Shown: positions 35,412 to 46,938, counted from the stretch's first letter. The stretch: DNA of 64,000 bases from Novosphingobium sp. PhB57 (GCF_004342985.1 NZ_SMBO01000001.1:806001-870000); one strand, 5' to 3'. Translations and numbers: made by a program. The notes: generated from the letters alone by a model not told the origin.

Positions 35412-35526
35412 ATCATTTCTCCTTTTTTTTGGCGGCCGCTTTGCGGTCCGCGATCTGGCTTCGGAACTCCCGAAGCCGTTCTCGAATCGGAATCTACTCA
35501 GTTGCTGCAGTGCAGTAAACGCCGAA

Positions 35527-35555
35527 AATGTAGCACTCTTGTGACAGGTTCGCAA
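35527..35555 (-). promoter_or_regulatory. Possible sigma-70 promoter of hfq
   Basis: On the minus strand TTGCGA (35555-35550), a 17-base spacer and TACATT (35532-35527), each matching 4 of 6 consensus positions. It lies about 115 bases upstream of the hfq ATG, in the 211-base gap after ntrX, so hfq could be expressed independently of ntr genes. Confidence 0.4.
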
Positions 35556-35569
35556 AAAGGGCTTGAGGC

Positions 35570-35611
35570 ATCCGGGAAAATCCCGAGGCTATCCTCGCGA
35601 AAACCCCGGAT
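35570..35611 (-). terminator. Nested hairpin after ntrX
   Basis: Outer arms ATCCGGG (35570-35576) / CCCGGAT (35605-35611) enclose an inner CGAGG / CCTCG stem-loop (35584-35597). It starts 12 bases beyond the ntrX stop. A-rich joints flank the inner stem. It may end ntrYX transcripts or cap the 3' end; there is no T-run. Confidence 0.35.
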
Positions 35612-35622
35612 AACCGCCGTTC

Positions 35623-37017
35623 CTAAAGCTCGTCGCCATCATGCTCGCCTTCGCGGCGGTCCGCCATGCCCAGCAGCTTGAGCTTTCGGTGAAGGGCCGA
35701 GCGCTCCATGCCGATGAAGGAGGCCGTCTTGGAGATGTTGCCCGAGAAACGACGGATCTGGACGCGCAGATACTCCCGCTCGAAGCTCTCGCGCGCTTCG
35801 CGCAAGGGCGCGCTCATCATCACCGAGACGCCGGCATCGCCATTTCCGCGGCTGTTGAAGATTTCCGGTGGCAGCATATCCGCCTCGATCCGGGCGAGCT
35901 TCTCACGCGGGGCCATGATGACCGTGCGCTCCACGACGTTGCGAAGCTGGCGCACATTGCCCGGCCACTCGTAAGCCTGAAGCGCGGTCATGGCCTCGGC
36001 ACTGACCTGGGGCGGCGAGACGCCCTGCTCGTTGGCGTAGCGTGCGAAGAAATGGTCCACCAGCGCCGGGATATCGTCCCGCCGTTCGCGCAAGGCCGGA
36101 ATCGACACCGGGACGACGTTGAGCCGGTAGAACAGGTCTTCCCGGAAACGCCGCTCGGCAATTTCCTTTTCGAGATCGCGCGACGTAGAGGAAACCACGC
36201 GCACATCGACGCGGATCTGCCGGGTTCCGCCGACGCGCACGAAAGCCTGGTCAGTCAAGACGCGCAGGATCCGGGCCTGTGTCGAAAGCGGCATATCGGC
36301 CACTTCGTCGAAATAGAGCGTGCCGCTGTCGGCCGTCTCCAGCAGGCCCGGACGGATCAGGGCGCCGTCGGCTTCCTCGCCGAACAGTTCCTGCTCGAAG
36401 CGTTCCGGGGTGATCCTGGCGGAATTGACGCTGACGAAGGCATTGCCGGCGCGCGGGCTCCAGGCGTGGAGAAGCCGCGCTGCGACTTCCTTGCCCGATC
36501 CGGCGGCGCCGGTGATGAGCAGGCGGCTCCCGGTGTTGGCAACACGCTTGAGCGTCGCGCGGACCTGGTTGATCGCGCCGCTGGAACCGGTGAATTCCTC
36601 CCCGATCGAAAAGTCGTGGCGAAGCTGGGCATTCTCGCGGCGCAGACGTTCGGTTTCCGTCGCGCGGCCGACCAGATGGAGCAGCTTCTCCGCTTCGAAG
36701 GGCTTTTCGATGAAGTCCACCGCGCCGCGGCTGATCGCGGCAACCGCGGTATCGATATTGCCATGGCCAGAGAAGATGATCACCGGCAGTTCCGGCTCGC
36801 GCGCCTTGATGGCGTCCAGCACTTCCAGACCGTCCATCGGACTGCCGTGGAGCCACACGTCGAGCAGCACCAGCGAAGGGCGCCGCGCATCAATGGCGGC
36901 AAGCGCCGCCTCGCTGTCTCCAGCAGTGCGGCATTCGTAGCCTTCGTCGCTCAGGACGCCTGCGACCAGTTCACGGATGTCGCGTTCGTCGTCGACGATC
37001 AGGATTTCGAGAGCCAT
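35623..37017 (-). CDS. ntrX: NtrX response regulator
   Basis: A 464-residue two-component regulator paired with NtrY. N-terminal receiver domain (1-120) with DDE near the start, phospho-Asp in LVLLDVWLHGSPMDG and Lys in FIEKPF. The AAA+ domain has a Walker A variant GAAGSGKEVAARLL and Walker B LYFDEVADMP. The GAFTGA loop that contacts sigma-54 is absent: where it should be, the chain reads FGEEADGALIRPG. A Fis-type helix-turn-helix closes the protein (NISKTASFIGMERSALHRKL). Probably it represses or acts without sigma-54. Starts 58 bases after ntrY. Confidence 0.93.
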   Translation of the reverse strand: MALEILIVDDERDIRELVAGVLSDEGYECRTAGDSEAALAAIDARRPSLVLLDVWLHGSPMDGLEVLDAIKAREPELPVIIFSGHGNIDTAVAAISRGAVDFIEKPFEAEKLLHLVGRATETERLRRENAQLRHDFSIGEEFTGSSGAINQVRATLKRVANTGSRLLITGAAGSGKEVAARLLHAWSPRAGNAFVSVNSARITPERFEQELFGEEADGALIRPGLLETADSGTLYFDEVADMPLSTQARILRVLTDQAFVRVGGTRQIRVDVRVVSSTSRDLEKEIAERRFREDLFYRLNVVPVSIPALRERRDDIPALVDHFFARYANEQGVSPPQVSAEAMTALQAYEWPGNVRQLRNVVERTVIMAPREKLARIEADMLPPEIFNSRGNGDAGVSVMMSAPLREARESFEREYLRVQIRRFSGNISKTASFIGMERSALHRKLKLLGMADRREGEHDGDEL

Positions 37018-37075
37018 GGCATTGTCTTCTTGGTGAGGGGGATGATGGGGGAAAGCAGGTTGCGACAGGCCGGCA

Positions 37076-39316
37076 TCATTCGGCGGCCTCCTGCTTGCGG
37101 TGCCCCGGGAGCGGATCTGTGGCGATAGGATCGACGGCGAAGCGCATGGTGACGGTGGTGCCGCCGCCCGGCGTGGGCAGGAACAGCATTTCGCCGCCGT
37201 GTTCCTCGATGATCTTGTTGACGATGGCGAGGCCGAGGCCGGTGCCCTTCTCGCGCGTGGTCACGTAAGGTTCGATGATGCGTTCGCGGTCCTGCGAAAG
37301 GCCGATGCCGTTGTCGGCAATGCGCACCATGATGGCCTCCGGCAGAGCTTCCACGGCCACGCCGATCGCACCGCGGTAGTCGCCGTCAGCTTCCTTGGCC
37401 TTGGCCTCGATCGCCTCGACCGCGTTCTTCAGGACATTGGTCATGGCCTGGCCGAACTGATGCCGATCGCAATCGATGGCCCCGACGCCAGGATCGCTGG
37501 TGAAGCTGAAATCGATGTCCGGCCGGGCCACTTCCTGAAGGAACAGGGCCTGCCGGGTCAGTGCCACCGGATCTTCCGAGCGGAACACGGGCTTGGGCAG
37601 CCGCGCGAAGGAGGAGAACTCGTCCACCATCTTGCGCAGTTCGCCGACCTGGCGAATGATCGTGCGGGTCAGGTCCTCGAACAGTTCCGGATTGTCGACG
37701 ATCTGCTTGCGATAGCGACGGCTCAGGCGTTCGGTGGCGAGCTGGATCGGGGTGAGCGGGTTCTTGATTTCGTGCGCGATGCGACGGGCGACGTCGGACC
37801 AGGCCGCCGTGCGCTGGTCCAGGAGCTGGCGGGTAATGTCCTCGAACGTGATGACATAGCCGGTGGCGTCGCGGCTGACCTTCACGGCGAACGTCAGGAG
37901 GTCGCCGTTGCGGTTGTACTGGACGATCCCGCCGGAGCTGCCTTGCTCGATCAGGGCGGCTATCTGCGGCGCCAGTTCGGCCAGCGGCATGTCCTCGGGC
38001 AGTTCCGCCCTTGCGGTCAGCAGCTTCTGGGCCGTGCTGTTCATCAGCAGGATCCGCCCATCGGGATCGAGCGAGATGATGCCGGAGGTCACCGATTCCA
38101 GCACGGCCTCGATGAAGACGCGGCGCTCGTGAAGCTGGCGGTTGGCGCCAAGCAGCGCCTGGGTCTGCTTTTCGATCTGCGCCGTCATTCTATTGAAGGC
38201 GCGGTTGAGAAGGCCGATCTCATCGGCGCCGGTGCGTCCCTCGATGCGGAGCGCGAAGTTGCCGCTGCCCACCCGTCTCGCCGCATCGACCAGCTCGTAG
38301 AGCGGCTTGACCTGCCGATCCGCGAAACGCAGCGCGAACCAGACCGCCAGGCCGACAAGCGCCAGCGACACCACGAAAAGGGCGACGTTGAAGCGCAGCT
38401 GCAGCACCCGCGCACGGTTGGTCAGAACTTCGTAGGCGCGCACGATGTTCTCGGCATTCTCGGCCCGCTGCCCCTGGCTGAGCGCCAGCAGTTCCGAGCT
38501 TCGCGCCGCGTAGAGATAGACCCCCGCTTCCCTGTCGATCGGCACCACCGCCACGACGCGGTCGTTGTTCGAGGCGACGACGAGTTGCTCGCCGCGGCTC
38601 AACCGTTCCTGCGTTTCCGGCGTGATCCGTTTGTCCTCGGTCTTTCCTTCCGGGTCGACGATGATCGGAGTGCGCTGGCTGCCGTCTTCGGCAACCTGGA
38701 TGATGGCGGCAACCGAGAGATTGCGCTTGTAAACCTGACCGGCGAAGAAGCGCTGGAAAAAGTCGCTGACGACCGGATATTCGCTCAGGACCTTGCGGGA
38801 ATCGTAGGCCATCGCCGCCGTTTCGTTCCCGACGTCGCGCTGGGTCTGCTCGTAATAGCCACGCGCCAGCTTGTTGGCGTTCTCCAGCAAGCCGCGCGAG
38901 GAATCGGAAAACCAGAACTCGACGCCGGACTGGAACTGCCAGGAGGCGAAGATCACGACCAGCAGCGTGGGTACGGCGGCGATCAGCGAGAAGATGAACA
39001 CGAGGCGGACGTGCATCTGCCCGGTTCCGCCGATGCTCTCGGCAGCCCGGCGCAGCGCGATGCGGCGCCCCAGCAGGACGAGGATCGCCATGGCCGGGAC
39101 GAGCGTCCCCACCAGCAAAGTGGCCGTGAGATTGGAGGGCAGCAGCTGCCCCTTGTCCCGAAAATTGAGCGCGATCCAGGTCGTCGCGGTCATGATCAGG
39201 AAGGAGGCGATCGAGAGCACTTCCATGATCGCGAAGAAATTCGCGCGGCGGGCAGCAACCTGCATGCGCCGCCACCAGCGCGGCCAGGCGCGTTTGTGGA
39301 CCAGGGTCTCGTTCAT
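37076..39316 (-). CDS. ntrY: NtrY sensor histidine kinase
   Basis: A 746-residue membrane kinase. Three hydrophobic segments lie near the N-terminus, then an extracytoplasmic region of about 170 residues, a fourth span (FNVALFVVSLALVGLAVWFA) and a HAMP linker. A PAS domain (VTSGIISLDPDGRILLMNS) follows, then the H-box [20 protein letters not shown] and the ATPase domain with N and G boxes (NVLKNAVEAI, IADNGIGL, EKGTGLGLAI). Partner of NtrX. In related bacteria it senses nitrogen, redox or envelope state. It lies 60 bases after ntrC on the same strand. Confidence 0.94.
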   Translation of the reverse strand: MNETLVHKRAWPRWWRRMQVAARRANFFAIMEVLSIASFLIMTATTWIALNFRDKGQLLPSNLTATLLVGTLVPAMAILVLLGRRIALRRAAESIGGTGQMHVRLVFIFSLIAAVPTLLVVIFASWQFQSGVEFWFSDSSRGLLENANKLARGYYEQTQRDVGNETAAMAYDSRKVLSEYPVVSDFFQRFFAGQVYKRNLSVAAIIQVAEDGSQRTPIIVDPEGKTEDKRITPETQERLSRGEQLVVASNNDRVVAVVPIDREAGVYLYAARSSELLALSQGQRAENAENIVRAYEVLTNRARVLQLRFNVALFVVSLALVGLAVWFALRFADRQVKPLYELVDAARRVGSGNFALRIEGRTGADEIGLLNRAFNRMTAQIEKQTQALLGANRQLHERRVFIEAVLESVTSGIISLDPDGRILLMNSTAQKLLTARAELPEDMPLAELAPQIAALIEQGSSGGIVQYNRNGDLLTFAVKVSRDATGYVITFEDITRQLLDQRTAAWSDVARRIAHEIKNPLTPIQLATERLSRRYRKQIVDNPELFEDLTRTIIRQVGELRKMVDEFSSFARLPKPVFRSEDPVALTRQALFLQEVARPDIDFSFTSDPGVGAIDCDRHQFGQAMTNVLKNAVEAIEAKAKEADGDYRGAIGVAVEALPEAIMVRIADNGIGLSQDRERIIEPYVTTREKGTGLGLAIVNKIIEEHGGEMLFLPTPGGGTTVTMRFAVDPIATDPLPGHRKQEAAE

Positions 39317-39376
39317 CGTTGCACCGTTACAACGCCGGTGTTGCTGCTTTGCAAGGGCAAATCCATCAAGGTCGTA

Positions 39377-40782
<1,406 letters not shown>

Positions 40783-40786
<4 letters not shown>

Positions 40787-41922
40787 GCTGCCGGTCTCCT
40801 TCTGTTTGATCGGCTGCGGGTTTCGCGCGCCAGCGGCAAGTGCACGCGGAAGTGCGTGAGGCCGCCCTCCTCGTCGCGCTCGTGCGTGATGCGGCCGTTC
40901 ATGTCGCGCACCAGCTTGCGCACGAGCGGCAGGCCAAGGCCCTGCCCGGACTTCTTGGTGGTGACGAACGGCTCGAAAATATGGTCGCGCATGGCCGGAT
41001 CGACACCCGGGCCATTGTCCGTGACGCGCAGTTCCACCGGAAGGCGCACGGGCTCCCCGGAGTCGCTGGTATGGAGCTGGAGACCGCTGGCGAAGCGGGT
41101 GCGGATCGTGACGCGGGGGTTTTCCTCGTTCCCGCAGGCTTCCGACGCATTGGCAAGCAAGTTGATGATCACCTGCACCAGGGCGTCCGGGCTGCCGAGC
41201 ACGGCGGGCAGCGAAGGATCGAACTCTTCCACCAGCTTGACCCGCTCGGGCGCCGCACCGTTGGCCGCGGACAGCACGTCGAGCGCGCGGCGCGCCGATT
41301 CGTGCAGGTTGCACGGCTCTACCGGCGGCGCAGTGCGGCGGCTGAGCTTCTGCATCCGGTCGATCAGGTTGGCGATCCGGTCGACCTCAAGAGTGATGAG
41401 ATCGGTCAGCGCGCGGTCCTTGTCCTCGACCTTGCGGGCGAGAAGCTGCGCGGCGCCGCGAATGCCGGCGAGCGGGTTCTTGATCTCGTGGGCCATGATC
41501 TCCGGCCCGCGCAGCACCGCATTGTCGGGGCCGCCGGAATCGTCTCCGAGCGCCTCGGTTGCCGTGTTGTCGTGGATGGTCAGCACCTGCCAGCCCGGCG
41601 TGTCCGCGATCGGCGCGACGTTCACGTCGATGCGGCGCGCGCCCTTGCCCTTGAGCGTGACCACCACTTCGCGCGCCGAAACCGGGGTTTCGTAATCGTC
41701 CAGGCGCTCCAGCAGAAGCTGGTCGGAAAACGTCAGCATTTCCTGCAGCGGCGTACCCACCAGCAGCCGCAGGGACTGGCCGAAGAACTGCTCAGCAGCC
41801 GGATTGAGCGACGCGATCCGCAGCCCCGGCTCCAGCAGGACAACCGCTTGCGGCAAGCTGGCAACGAGCCGGGACGCCGCGGGCAAAGTCGTATGCAGGG
41901 CCGTGTGCGGCGTAAAGTTCAT
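40783..41922 (-). CDS. ntrB: NtrB nitrogen sensor kinase/phosphatase
   Basis: A 379-residue soluble histidine kinase controlling NtrC. An N-terminal PAS domain ([20 protein letters not shown]) is followed by the H-box [20 protein letters not shown] and the ATPase core with [18 protein letters not shown] and [14 protein letters not shown]. No membrane span, as expected; PII protein would be its input. It starts inside the dusB stop (ATGA) and overlaps ntrC by 4 bases (GTGA), so dusB-ntrB-ntrC form one coupled unit. Confidence 0.95.
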
Positions 41923-42992
41923 GCAGCCTGACGGTCTGCCGATGCGGTGCCGGTCTCGCCATCAGGGCTGGCTGCTTCACTGCCGGGCATCCCGCGGAAC
42001 GGCGCGTAGAACTCGGCGAGCGAACGCAGGACTTCGTCAGGATCATCGACGAAGTTGACGCGGTTGCGGAACTCGGCCGAACCCTTGATGCCCTTGACGT
42101 ACCAGCCCAGATGCTTGCGCGCCATCTTCACGCCGGTTTCGCGGCCGTAGTGCGAGAGCATGTCCTCATAGTGTTCGCGGATGATCTCGTACTGCTGGCC
42201 GAAATCGGGTTCCTGCATCAGGCCGTCGCCGCGCCACCACTGCATGACCTGGGCGAGGATCCAGGGCTTTCCGTATGCGCCGCGGCCGATCATCAGGCCG
42301 TCGGCACCGGACTGCTCCAGCGCTGCTGCGGCATCGTTGATGCCGCAGATGTCGCCGTTGACGATCACGGGAATGGAGACGGCCTCCTTCACGCCGCGCA
42401 CGAAGCGCCAGTCGGCCGAGCCCTTGTACATCTGGTTCCGGGTGCGGCCGTGGACGGTGATCATCTTCGCGCCGAGGTCCTCGGCGATTCGGGCGAGTTC
42501 CGGCGCGTTGAGACTGTCATGGCACCAGCCCATGCGCATCTTCACGGTGACGGGCACCTTCACGGCCTTGACGGTCGCTTCGATCAGGCGCGTCGCCAAG
42601 GGAACGTCGCGCATCAGCGCCGAACCGGCGTCACCGTTGACGACCTTGCGGACCGGACAGCCCATGTTGATGTCGATGATCGCGGCACCGCGATCCTCGA
42701 CCAGCTTCGCCGCCTCCGCCATCTGCTCCGGTTCGCAGCCGACGAGCTGCATGGACACCGGATCCTCGATCTGGTCCCACATCGCCTTCTGCAGCGAAAC
42801 GCGGGTCTCGCGGATGGCGGCGGGGCTGGCGATCATCTCCGTGACGTTCAGGCCCGAGCCGAACTTGCGCACCATCTTGCGGAACGGCAAGTCGGACACG
42901 CCGGTCATCGGCGCGAGCACGACCGGGCAGTCGACCGTGACGGGACCGACCTGGATCGGCGTGACAGCCGGAGGAGTGGGCAGAGTCTTCAT
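41919..42992 (-). CDS. dusB: tRNA-dihydrouridine synthase B (NifR3)
   Basis: A 357-residue FMN enzyme that reduces uridine to dihydrouridine in the tRNA D-loop. Family markers: [20 protein letters not shown], the [15 protein letters not shown] strand, active-site [12 protein letters not shown] with the catalytic Cys, [17 protein letters not shown] and the FMN phosphate loop [19 protein letters not shown] 42992 lacks a strong ribosome site. It is the first gene of the dusB-ntrBC operon, the classic nifR3 position, and divergent from ispDF with about 100 bases between. Confidence 0.95.
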   Translation of the reverse strand: MKTLPTPPAVTPIQVGPVTVDCPVVLAPMTGVSDLPFRKMVRKFGSGLNVTEMIASPAAIRETRVSLQKAMWDQIEDPVSMQLVGCEPEQMAEAAKLVEDRGAAIIDINMGCPVRKVVNGDAGSALMRDVPLATRLIEATVKAVKVPVTVKMRMGWCHDSLNAPELARIAEDLGAKMITVHGRTRNQMYKGSADWRFVRGVKEAVSIPVIVNGDICGINDAAAALEQSGADGLMIGRGAYGKPWILAQVMQWWRGDGLMQEPDFGQQYEIIREHYEDMLSHYGRETGVKMARKHLGWYVKGIKGSAEFRNRVNFVDDPDEVLRSLAEFYAPFRGMPGSEAASPDGETGTASADRQAA

Positions 42993-43092
42993 TGCGTGAA
43001 CCGGTAATTGCCTGAAAAACGAGATGTGCCTAAAAAACAGGCAGCGCATAGTGGATTGCCCTCGCCTCGGCAAGCGATTACCGGCAACGACA

Positions 43093-44304
43093 ATGTCGCA
43101 AGACCTGTCAGAAACGCCCCAGCGTCCCGCCGAACATCCCAGCATCGCCACGCCGGTGCCTGTCTCGACCGTTGCCGCCGTCGTGGTGGCGGCGGGCCAG
43201 GGACTGCGCGCCGGGCAGCCGCTTCCCAAGCAATTCGCGCCCTGGCGCGGCAAGCCGGTGATCCGTCATTCGGTGGAAGCCCTCGCCAGCGCCGGCGTGA
43301 AACCGATTCTCGTGGTGATACCGCAAGGCGCGCAAACCCTGGCGGCGGAAGCGCTCTCGGGGATCGAAGGGATACTGTTCACCAACGGCGGCGAAACACG
43401 CCACGAGTCAGTGAGGCTGGGGCTCGAAGTCCTCGTGGGCGGCGATCCCGATTTCGTCCTCATACATGACGCCGCAAGGCCCCTGCTTCCCGCCGCCGTG
43501 ATCGGCCGGCTGCTGGCTGCCCTGGACGATCACGAGGGCGCCATTCCGGTGCTGCCGGTGGCCGACAGCCTCGCCCATGCCGAAACGTCCGGAGACGGCG
43601 AAGTCATGGGCGCACCGGCGCGGCGAGAAGACTTGCGCCGGGTCCAGACTCCGCAGGCCTTCCGTTTCGACCGAATTCTCGGTGCGCACCGCGCCTGGGA
43701 CGGCCCTACAAATGCCGGAGATGATGCCCAGGTTGCCCAGGCTTCCGGCATGGAAATCGCGCTCGTCGAAGGAGATGAAGCCCTGCACAAGCTGACTTAT
43801 TCCTCGGACTTCGCCGCAGCCGCCCCGCCTATCCGCGTGGGCACGGGTTATGACGTTCACCGCTTGGAGGAAGGCGAGGAACTCTGGCTCTGCGGCGTGA
43901 ACATCGCTCATACCCATGGCCTGTCCGGTCATTCCGACGCCGACGTGGCCATCCATGCCCTGGTCGACGCCATGCTCGGCGCCGTGGGCAAGGGCGACAT
44001 CGGCCAGCACTTCCCGCCCAGCGATCCGCAGTGGAAAGGCGCGGCTTCGGACCGCTTCCTTGCCCACGCCGGAAAGCTCATCGCCGAAGCCGGTTATGCG
44101 CTGGGCAATGCCGACGTCACGATCATCTGCGAGGCCCCGAAGATAGGCCCTCACCGCGAAGCCATGCGCGCGCGGCTCGCGGAAATTCTCGTCGTTCACC
44201 CCGGGTTGATCAGCGTGAAGGCAACAACCACCGAAAAGCTGGGTTTCACGGGTAGGGCAGAAGGAATCGCCTGCCAGGCCGTGGTCAGCCTGGTACGGAT
44301 TTAA
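43093..44304 (+). CDS. ispDF: Bifunctional IspD-IspF isoprenoid enzyme
   Basis: A 403-residue fusion covering two steps of the MEP isoprenoid pathway. The N-terminal half (about 25-240) is IspD, the MEP cytidylyltransferase, with the nucleotide loop [12 protein letters not shown] followed by PKQF, and [10 protein letters not shown]. The C-terminal half (about 245-403) is IspF, the MECDP synthase, with metal motif [26 protein letters not shown] and [16 protein letters not shown] 43093 is chosen because upstream residues are not family-like; the ribosome site is weak. The fusion is common in alphaproteobacteria. It is divergent from dusB. Confidence 0.95.
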   Translation: MSQDLSETPQRPAEHPSIATPVPVSTVAAVVVAAGQGLRAGQPLPKQFAPWRGKPVIRHSVEALASAGVKPILVVIPQGAQTLAAEALSGIEGILFTNGGETRHESVRLGLEVLVGGDPDFVLIHDAARPLLPAAVIGRLLAALDDHEGAIPVLPVADSLAHAETSGDGEVMGAPARREDLRRVQTPQAFRFDRILGAHRAWDGPTNAGDDAQVAQASGMEIALVEGDEALHKLTYSSDFAAAAPPIRVGTGYDVHRLEEGEELWLCGVNIAHTHGLSGHSDADVAIHALVDAMLGAVGKGDIGQHFPPSDPQWKGAASDRFLAHAGKLIAEAGYALGNADVTIICEAPKIGPHREAMRARLAEILVVHPGLISVKATTTEKLGFTGRAEGIACQAVVSLVRI

Positions 44305-44314
44305 GGAGCCGACG

Positions 44315-44869
44315 ATGTCCACTCTTCGCAAGACCTGCACGCTCGCCTTGCTCTCCGCGCTGGCGATCGCGCCCGGTGTGGCCAGCGCTCAGCAGTCGTG
44401 CCTGACCAAGGCCGAGGCGCGCTCGCTGTTCGGCTATGCCCTGCCCCAGGTCATTTCCGGCACCAGCAAGCGCTGCGCCCAGGTGCTTCCTAGCGATTCC
44501 TTCCTGCGCAGCCACGGCGCCGAACTCGTCACCCGTTACGCGGCGCAGAAGGCCCGCTACTGGCCGGAAGCCAAGGCGGCCTTCCTCAAGCTGGGCGAAG
44601 GCAAGGACGCGCAAGTCGGCCAGTTCGCGCGCAATCTGCCCGACGAATCGCTGCGGCCGCTTGTCGACATCACGGTGGAAGGCCTTGTTTCCCAGGAACT
44701 TCCGCTGAAATCCTGTGACAAGGTCGACCTTGCGCTGGACCTGCTTTCCCCTCTCCCGCCCGAGAACACCGCCAGCCTGATCGCCCTGCTGATCGAAGTC
44801 ACTTCCAAGGCCGATGAAGTCGCGCCCGGGAAGGCGAAGCTCGGCGGCTTCACTCTCTGCAAGGACTGA
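44315..44869 (+). CDS. Secreted helical protein of unknown function
   Basis: A 184-residue protein not assigned to a family. It has a strong signal peptide (LALLSALAIAPGVASAQQ) and four cysteines in the mature part (SCLTKAEA, KRCAQ, KSCDK, TLCKD), enough for two disulfides in the periplasm. The mature chain is mostly helical with a KLGEGKDAQVGQFARNL segment. AAGGAG stands 7 bases before ATG 44315. It follows ispDF by 10 bases and precedes cinA by 1 base, so these three are probably co-transcribed, but no functional link is obvious. Confidence 0.7.
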   Translation: MSTLRKTCTLALLSALAIAPGVASAQQSCLTKAEARSLFGYALPQVISGTSKRCAQVLPSDSFLRSHGAELVTRYAAQKARYWPEAKAAFLKLGEGKDAQVGQFARNLPDESLRPLVDITVEGLVSQELPLKSCDKVDLALDLLSPLPPENTASLIALLIEVTSKADEVAPGKAKLGGFTLCKD

Positions 44870-44870
44870 C

Positions 44871-45398
44871 ATGTCTCGCAACATCCTATTCCCGCAGGAT
44901 CTTTACGACCTGGCGGAGCGCGTCATTGCCGAAAACAAGGCGATCGGACGCAAGGTGTCCGTGGCCGAGAGCTGCACCGGAGGCCTCGTTTGCGCCGCCC
45001 TGACCGAAGTGGCCGGCTCCTCCGCCGTGCTCGATCGCGGCTTCGTGACGTATTCGAACGAATCGAAGCAGGAGATGCTGGGGGTTCCCTCGGACATCAT
45101 CGATACGCTCGGCGCGGTATCCCCGGCCACGGCATGGGCGATGGCGCAAGGCGCGATCACGCATAGCCATGCCGATGTGGCCGTGGCGATCAGCGGCATT
45201 GCCGGCCCGGATGGCGGCAGCGAACTCAAGCCGGTCGGCACCGTGGTCTTCGCCCGCGCCCATCGCGGCGAAGAGGAAGTTCATGCCGAGCAGAAGCTGA
45301 TCGAAGGCGCCAACCGCGCGGAAATCCGCCATCACGCAGCGGTAGTCGCGCTGGAATTGCTGCTGCCGGGTACCGAACTGCCGGCTTACGCGGACTGA
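44871..45398 (+). CDS. CinA C-terminal family, nicotinamide-nucleotide amidase
   Basis: A 175-residue stand-alone CinA C-terminal (PncC-type) domain, which deamidates NMN to nicotinate mononucleotide in NAD recycling. Signatures: VSVAESCTGGLVCAALTEV with the catalytic Ser, GFVTYSNESKQEMLGV, and VAISGIAGPDGGSELKPVGTV (the last two are the typical family blocks). The N-terminal MoCF-like domain of full CinA is absent, as in E. coli PncC. ATG 44871 is one base after the previous stop. It converges with the COQ10/RatA-like gene across a hairpin. Confidence 0.92.
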   Translation: MSRNILFPQDLYDLAERVIAENKAIGRKVSVAESCTGGLVCAALTEVAGSSAVLDRGFVTYSNESKQEMLGVPSDIIDTLGAVSPATAWAMAQGAITHSHADVAVAISGIAGPDGGSELKPVGTVVFARAHRGEEEVHAEQKLIEGANRAEIRHHAAVVALELLLPGTELPAYAD

Positions 45399-45408
45399 GC
45401 CAGGAGCA

Positions 45409-45433
45409 CCGTCCCGGACTGGATCCGGGACGG
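45409..45433. terminator. GC-rich hairpin between convergent cinA and ratA-like genes
   Basis: Perfect 10-bp inverted repeat CCGTCCCGGA (45409-45418) / TCCGGGACGG (45424-45433) with a 5-base loop, ahead of TTTT (45436-45439). It begins 10 bases after the cinA stop and ends 10 bases before the stop of the minus-strand gene. The core is the same as at 6972-6994. Confidence 0.65.
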
Positions 45434-45443
45434 CGTTTTCAAG

Positions 45444-45884
45444 TCAGACCGGCTCGCCGTATAGCTCATGCGCACGGGTTTCGAAGGCGGCCACCATCTT
45501 GCGGAAGGCCTTGTCGAAATACTGGCCGGCCAGCTTTTCGAACAGGGCGTTGCGGAAGCTGAAGCGCACGTCGAATTCGATGTCGCAGCTATGCGAATCC
45601 ACCGGATGGAAGATCCAGTGGTTGTGAAGGTCCTTCATCGGACCGTCGACGTAATGGACCTTGATCTCGCGCGGATGGACTTTCTCTACGCGCGAGGTGA
45701 ACTTCTCGCGCAGGGCCTTGAAGCCGACGAGCATGTCCGCGACCATTTCCGTGCCATCGTCGGACTTCACCCGGGTGGCGACCACCCAGGGAAGGAACTC
45801 CTGATAGCGGCCGACGTCGGCCACAAGGTCGAACATCTGCTCTGCGCTATAGGGAAGGCGCTGCGTTTCGTGAATTCCGGGCAC
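45444..45884 (-). CDS. COQ10/RatA-like START-domain protein
   Basis: A 146-residue START-fold protein of the polyketide-cyclase/COQ10 group. Features: HETQRLPYSAEQMFDLVADV at the N-terminus (family-typical), RYQEFLPWVVATRV, and the C-terminal amphipathic helix AFRKMVAAFETRAHELYG. In mitochondria COQ10 carries ubiquinone; the E. coli homolog RatA was described as a ribosome-association toxin, but a quinone role is more likely in alphaproteobacteria. Start GTG 45884 lies 16 bases after the lipA stop with GGAAG upstream; a longer frame would run back into lipA. Co-transcribed with lipA. Confidence 0.87.
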   Translation of the reverse strand: MPGIHETQRLPYSAEQMFDLVADVGRYQEFLPWVVATRVKSDDGTEMVADMLVGFKALREKFTSRVEKVHPREIKVHYVDGPMKDLHNHWIFHPVDSHSCDIEFDVRFSFRNALFEKLAGQYFDKAFRKMVAAFETRAHELYGEPV

Positions 45885-45900
45885 TGCTACGTCTTCCGGC

Positions 45901-46854
45901 TCAGCGCGGCGTCTTTGCCAGCGCAGCCTTGGCAAGCTGCGCCTCGCGGGTAGCACGCATCTCGGCGAAGTCCTTGCCGGCATGGTAGCTCGATCGCGTC
46001 AGCGGCGAGGACGCCACTTGCAGGAAGCCCTTCGCACGGGCGATGGCGCCATAGGCGTCGAAGGCCTTGGGCGTGACGAATTCCTTCACTTCGGCATGCT
46101 TCGGCGTTGGCCGCAGGTACTGGCCCATCGTCAGGAAGTCGATATCGGCGCAGCGCATGTCGTCCATGACCTGGTGCACTTCCAGGCGTTCCTCACCCAG
46201 GCCGAGCATGACGCCGGACTTGGTGAAGATCTTCGGATCGTGGGCCTTCACTTCCTCCAGCAGGCGCAGCGAAGCGTAGTAGCGCGCGCCGGGACGGATC
46301 GTCGGATAGAGCCGGGGCACCGTTTCGAGGTTGTGGTTGTAGACGTCGGGACCGGCGGCGACGATCGCCTCGATCGCGCGGCGCATCTTGCCGCGGAAGT
46401 CCGGGGTCAGGATCTCGATCGTGGTGGAAGGCGTTGCAGCGCGCAGCGCCTGGATCACCTTGACGAACTGGTTCGCGCCGCCGTCCGGCAGGTCGTCGCG
46501 GTCAACCGAGGTGATGACGATGTGTTCGAGGCCCGTCTTCAGCGCCAGTTCGGCGACATGCTCGGGCTCGGAAGGATCGACGCGGCCGGGCATGCCGGTC
46601 TTCACGTTGCAGAAGGCACAGGCGCGCGTGCAGGTGTCGCCCAGAATCATCACCGTGGCGTGCTTCTTGGTCCAGCATTCGCCGATGTTCGGGCAGGCCG
46701 CTTCCTCGCAGACCGTATTGAGCTTGAGATCCCGCATCAACTGGCGCGTCTCGCCATATCCCTTGCTGGTAGGCGCTTTCACGCGGATCCAGTCGGGCTT
46801 GCGTTGACGTTCGGGCTTCTGCTCTGGGCTTGGCACGGAGGAAAGATCGTTCAT
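45901..46854 (-). CDS. lipA: Lipoyl synthase
   Basis: A 317-residue radical-SAM enzyme that inserts two sulfurs into octanoyl-protein, making the lipoyl group needed by pdhC and pdhB in this window. Two iron-sulfur sites are readable: the auxiliary cluster Cys set in [16 protein letters not shown] and the radical SAM CxxxCxxC in [13 protein letters not shown]. The C-terminal RSSYHAG provides the conserved Ser ligand. ATG 46854 is used; the upstream extension in this frame is not family-like. Divergent from carbonic anhydrase, with 84 bases between starts. Confidence 0.96.
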   Translation of the reverse strand: MNDLSSVPSPEQKPERQRKPDWIRVKAPTSKGYGETRQLMRDLKLNTVCEEAACPNIGECWTKKHATVMILGDTCTRACAFCNVKTGMPGRVDPSEPEHVAELALKTGLEHIVITSVDRDDLPDGGANQFVKVIQALRAATPSTTIEILTPDFRGKMRRAIEAIVAAGPDVYNHNLETVPRLYPTIRPGARYYASLRLLEEVKAHDPKIFTKSGVMLGLGEERLEVHQVMDDMRCADIDFLTMGQYLRPTPKHAEVKEFVTPKAFDAYGAIARAKGFLQVASSPLTRSSYHAGKDFAEMRATREAQLAKAALAKTPR

Positions 46855-46938
46855 GCCGTCCAGATAGTCGCAAGCTTGCCAGCTTGCCAGTGCGAATATC
46901 CGCTCTATGGATTGCGTGCGTTTCAATGGAGGCATCCC

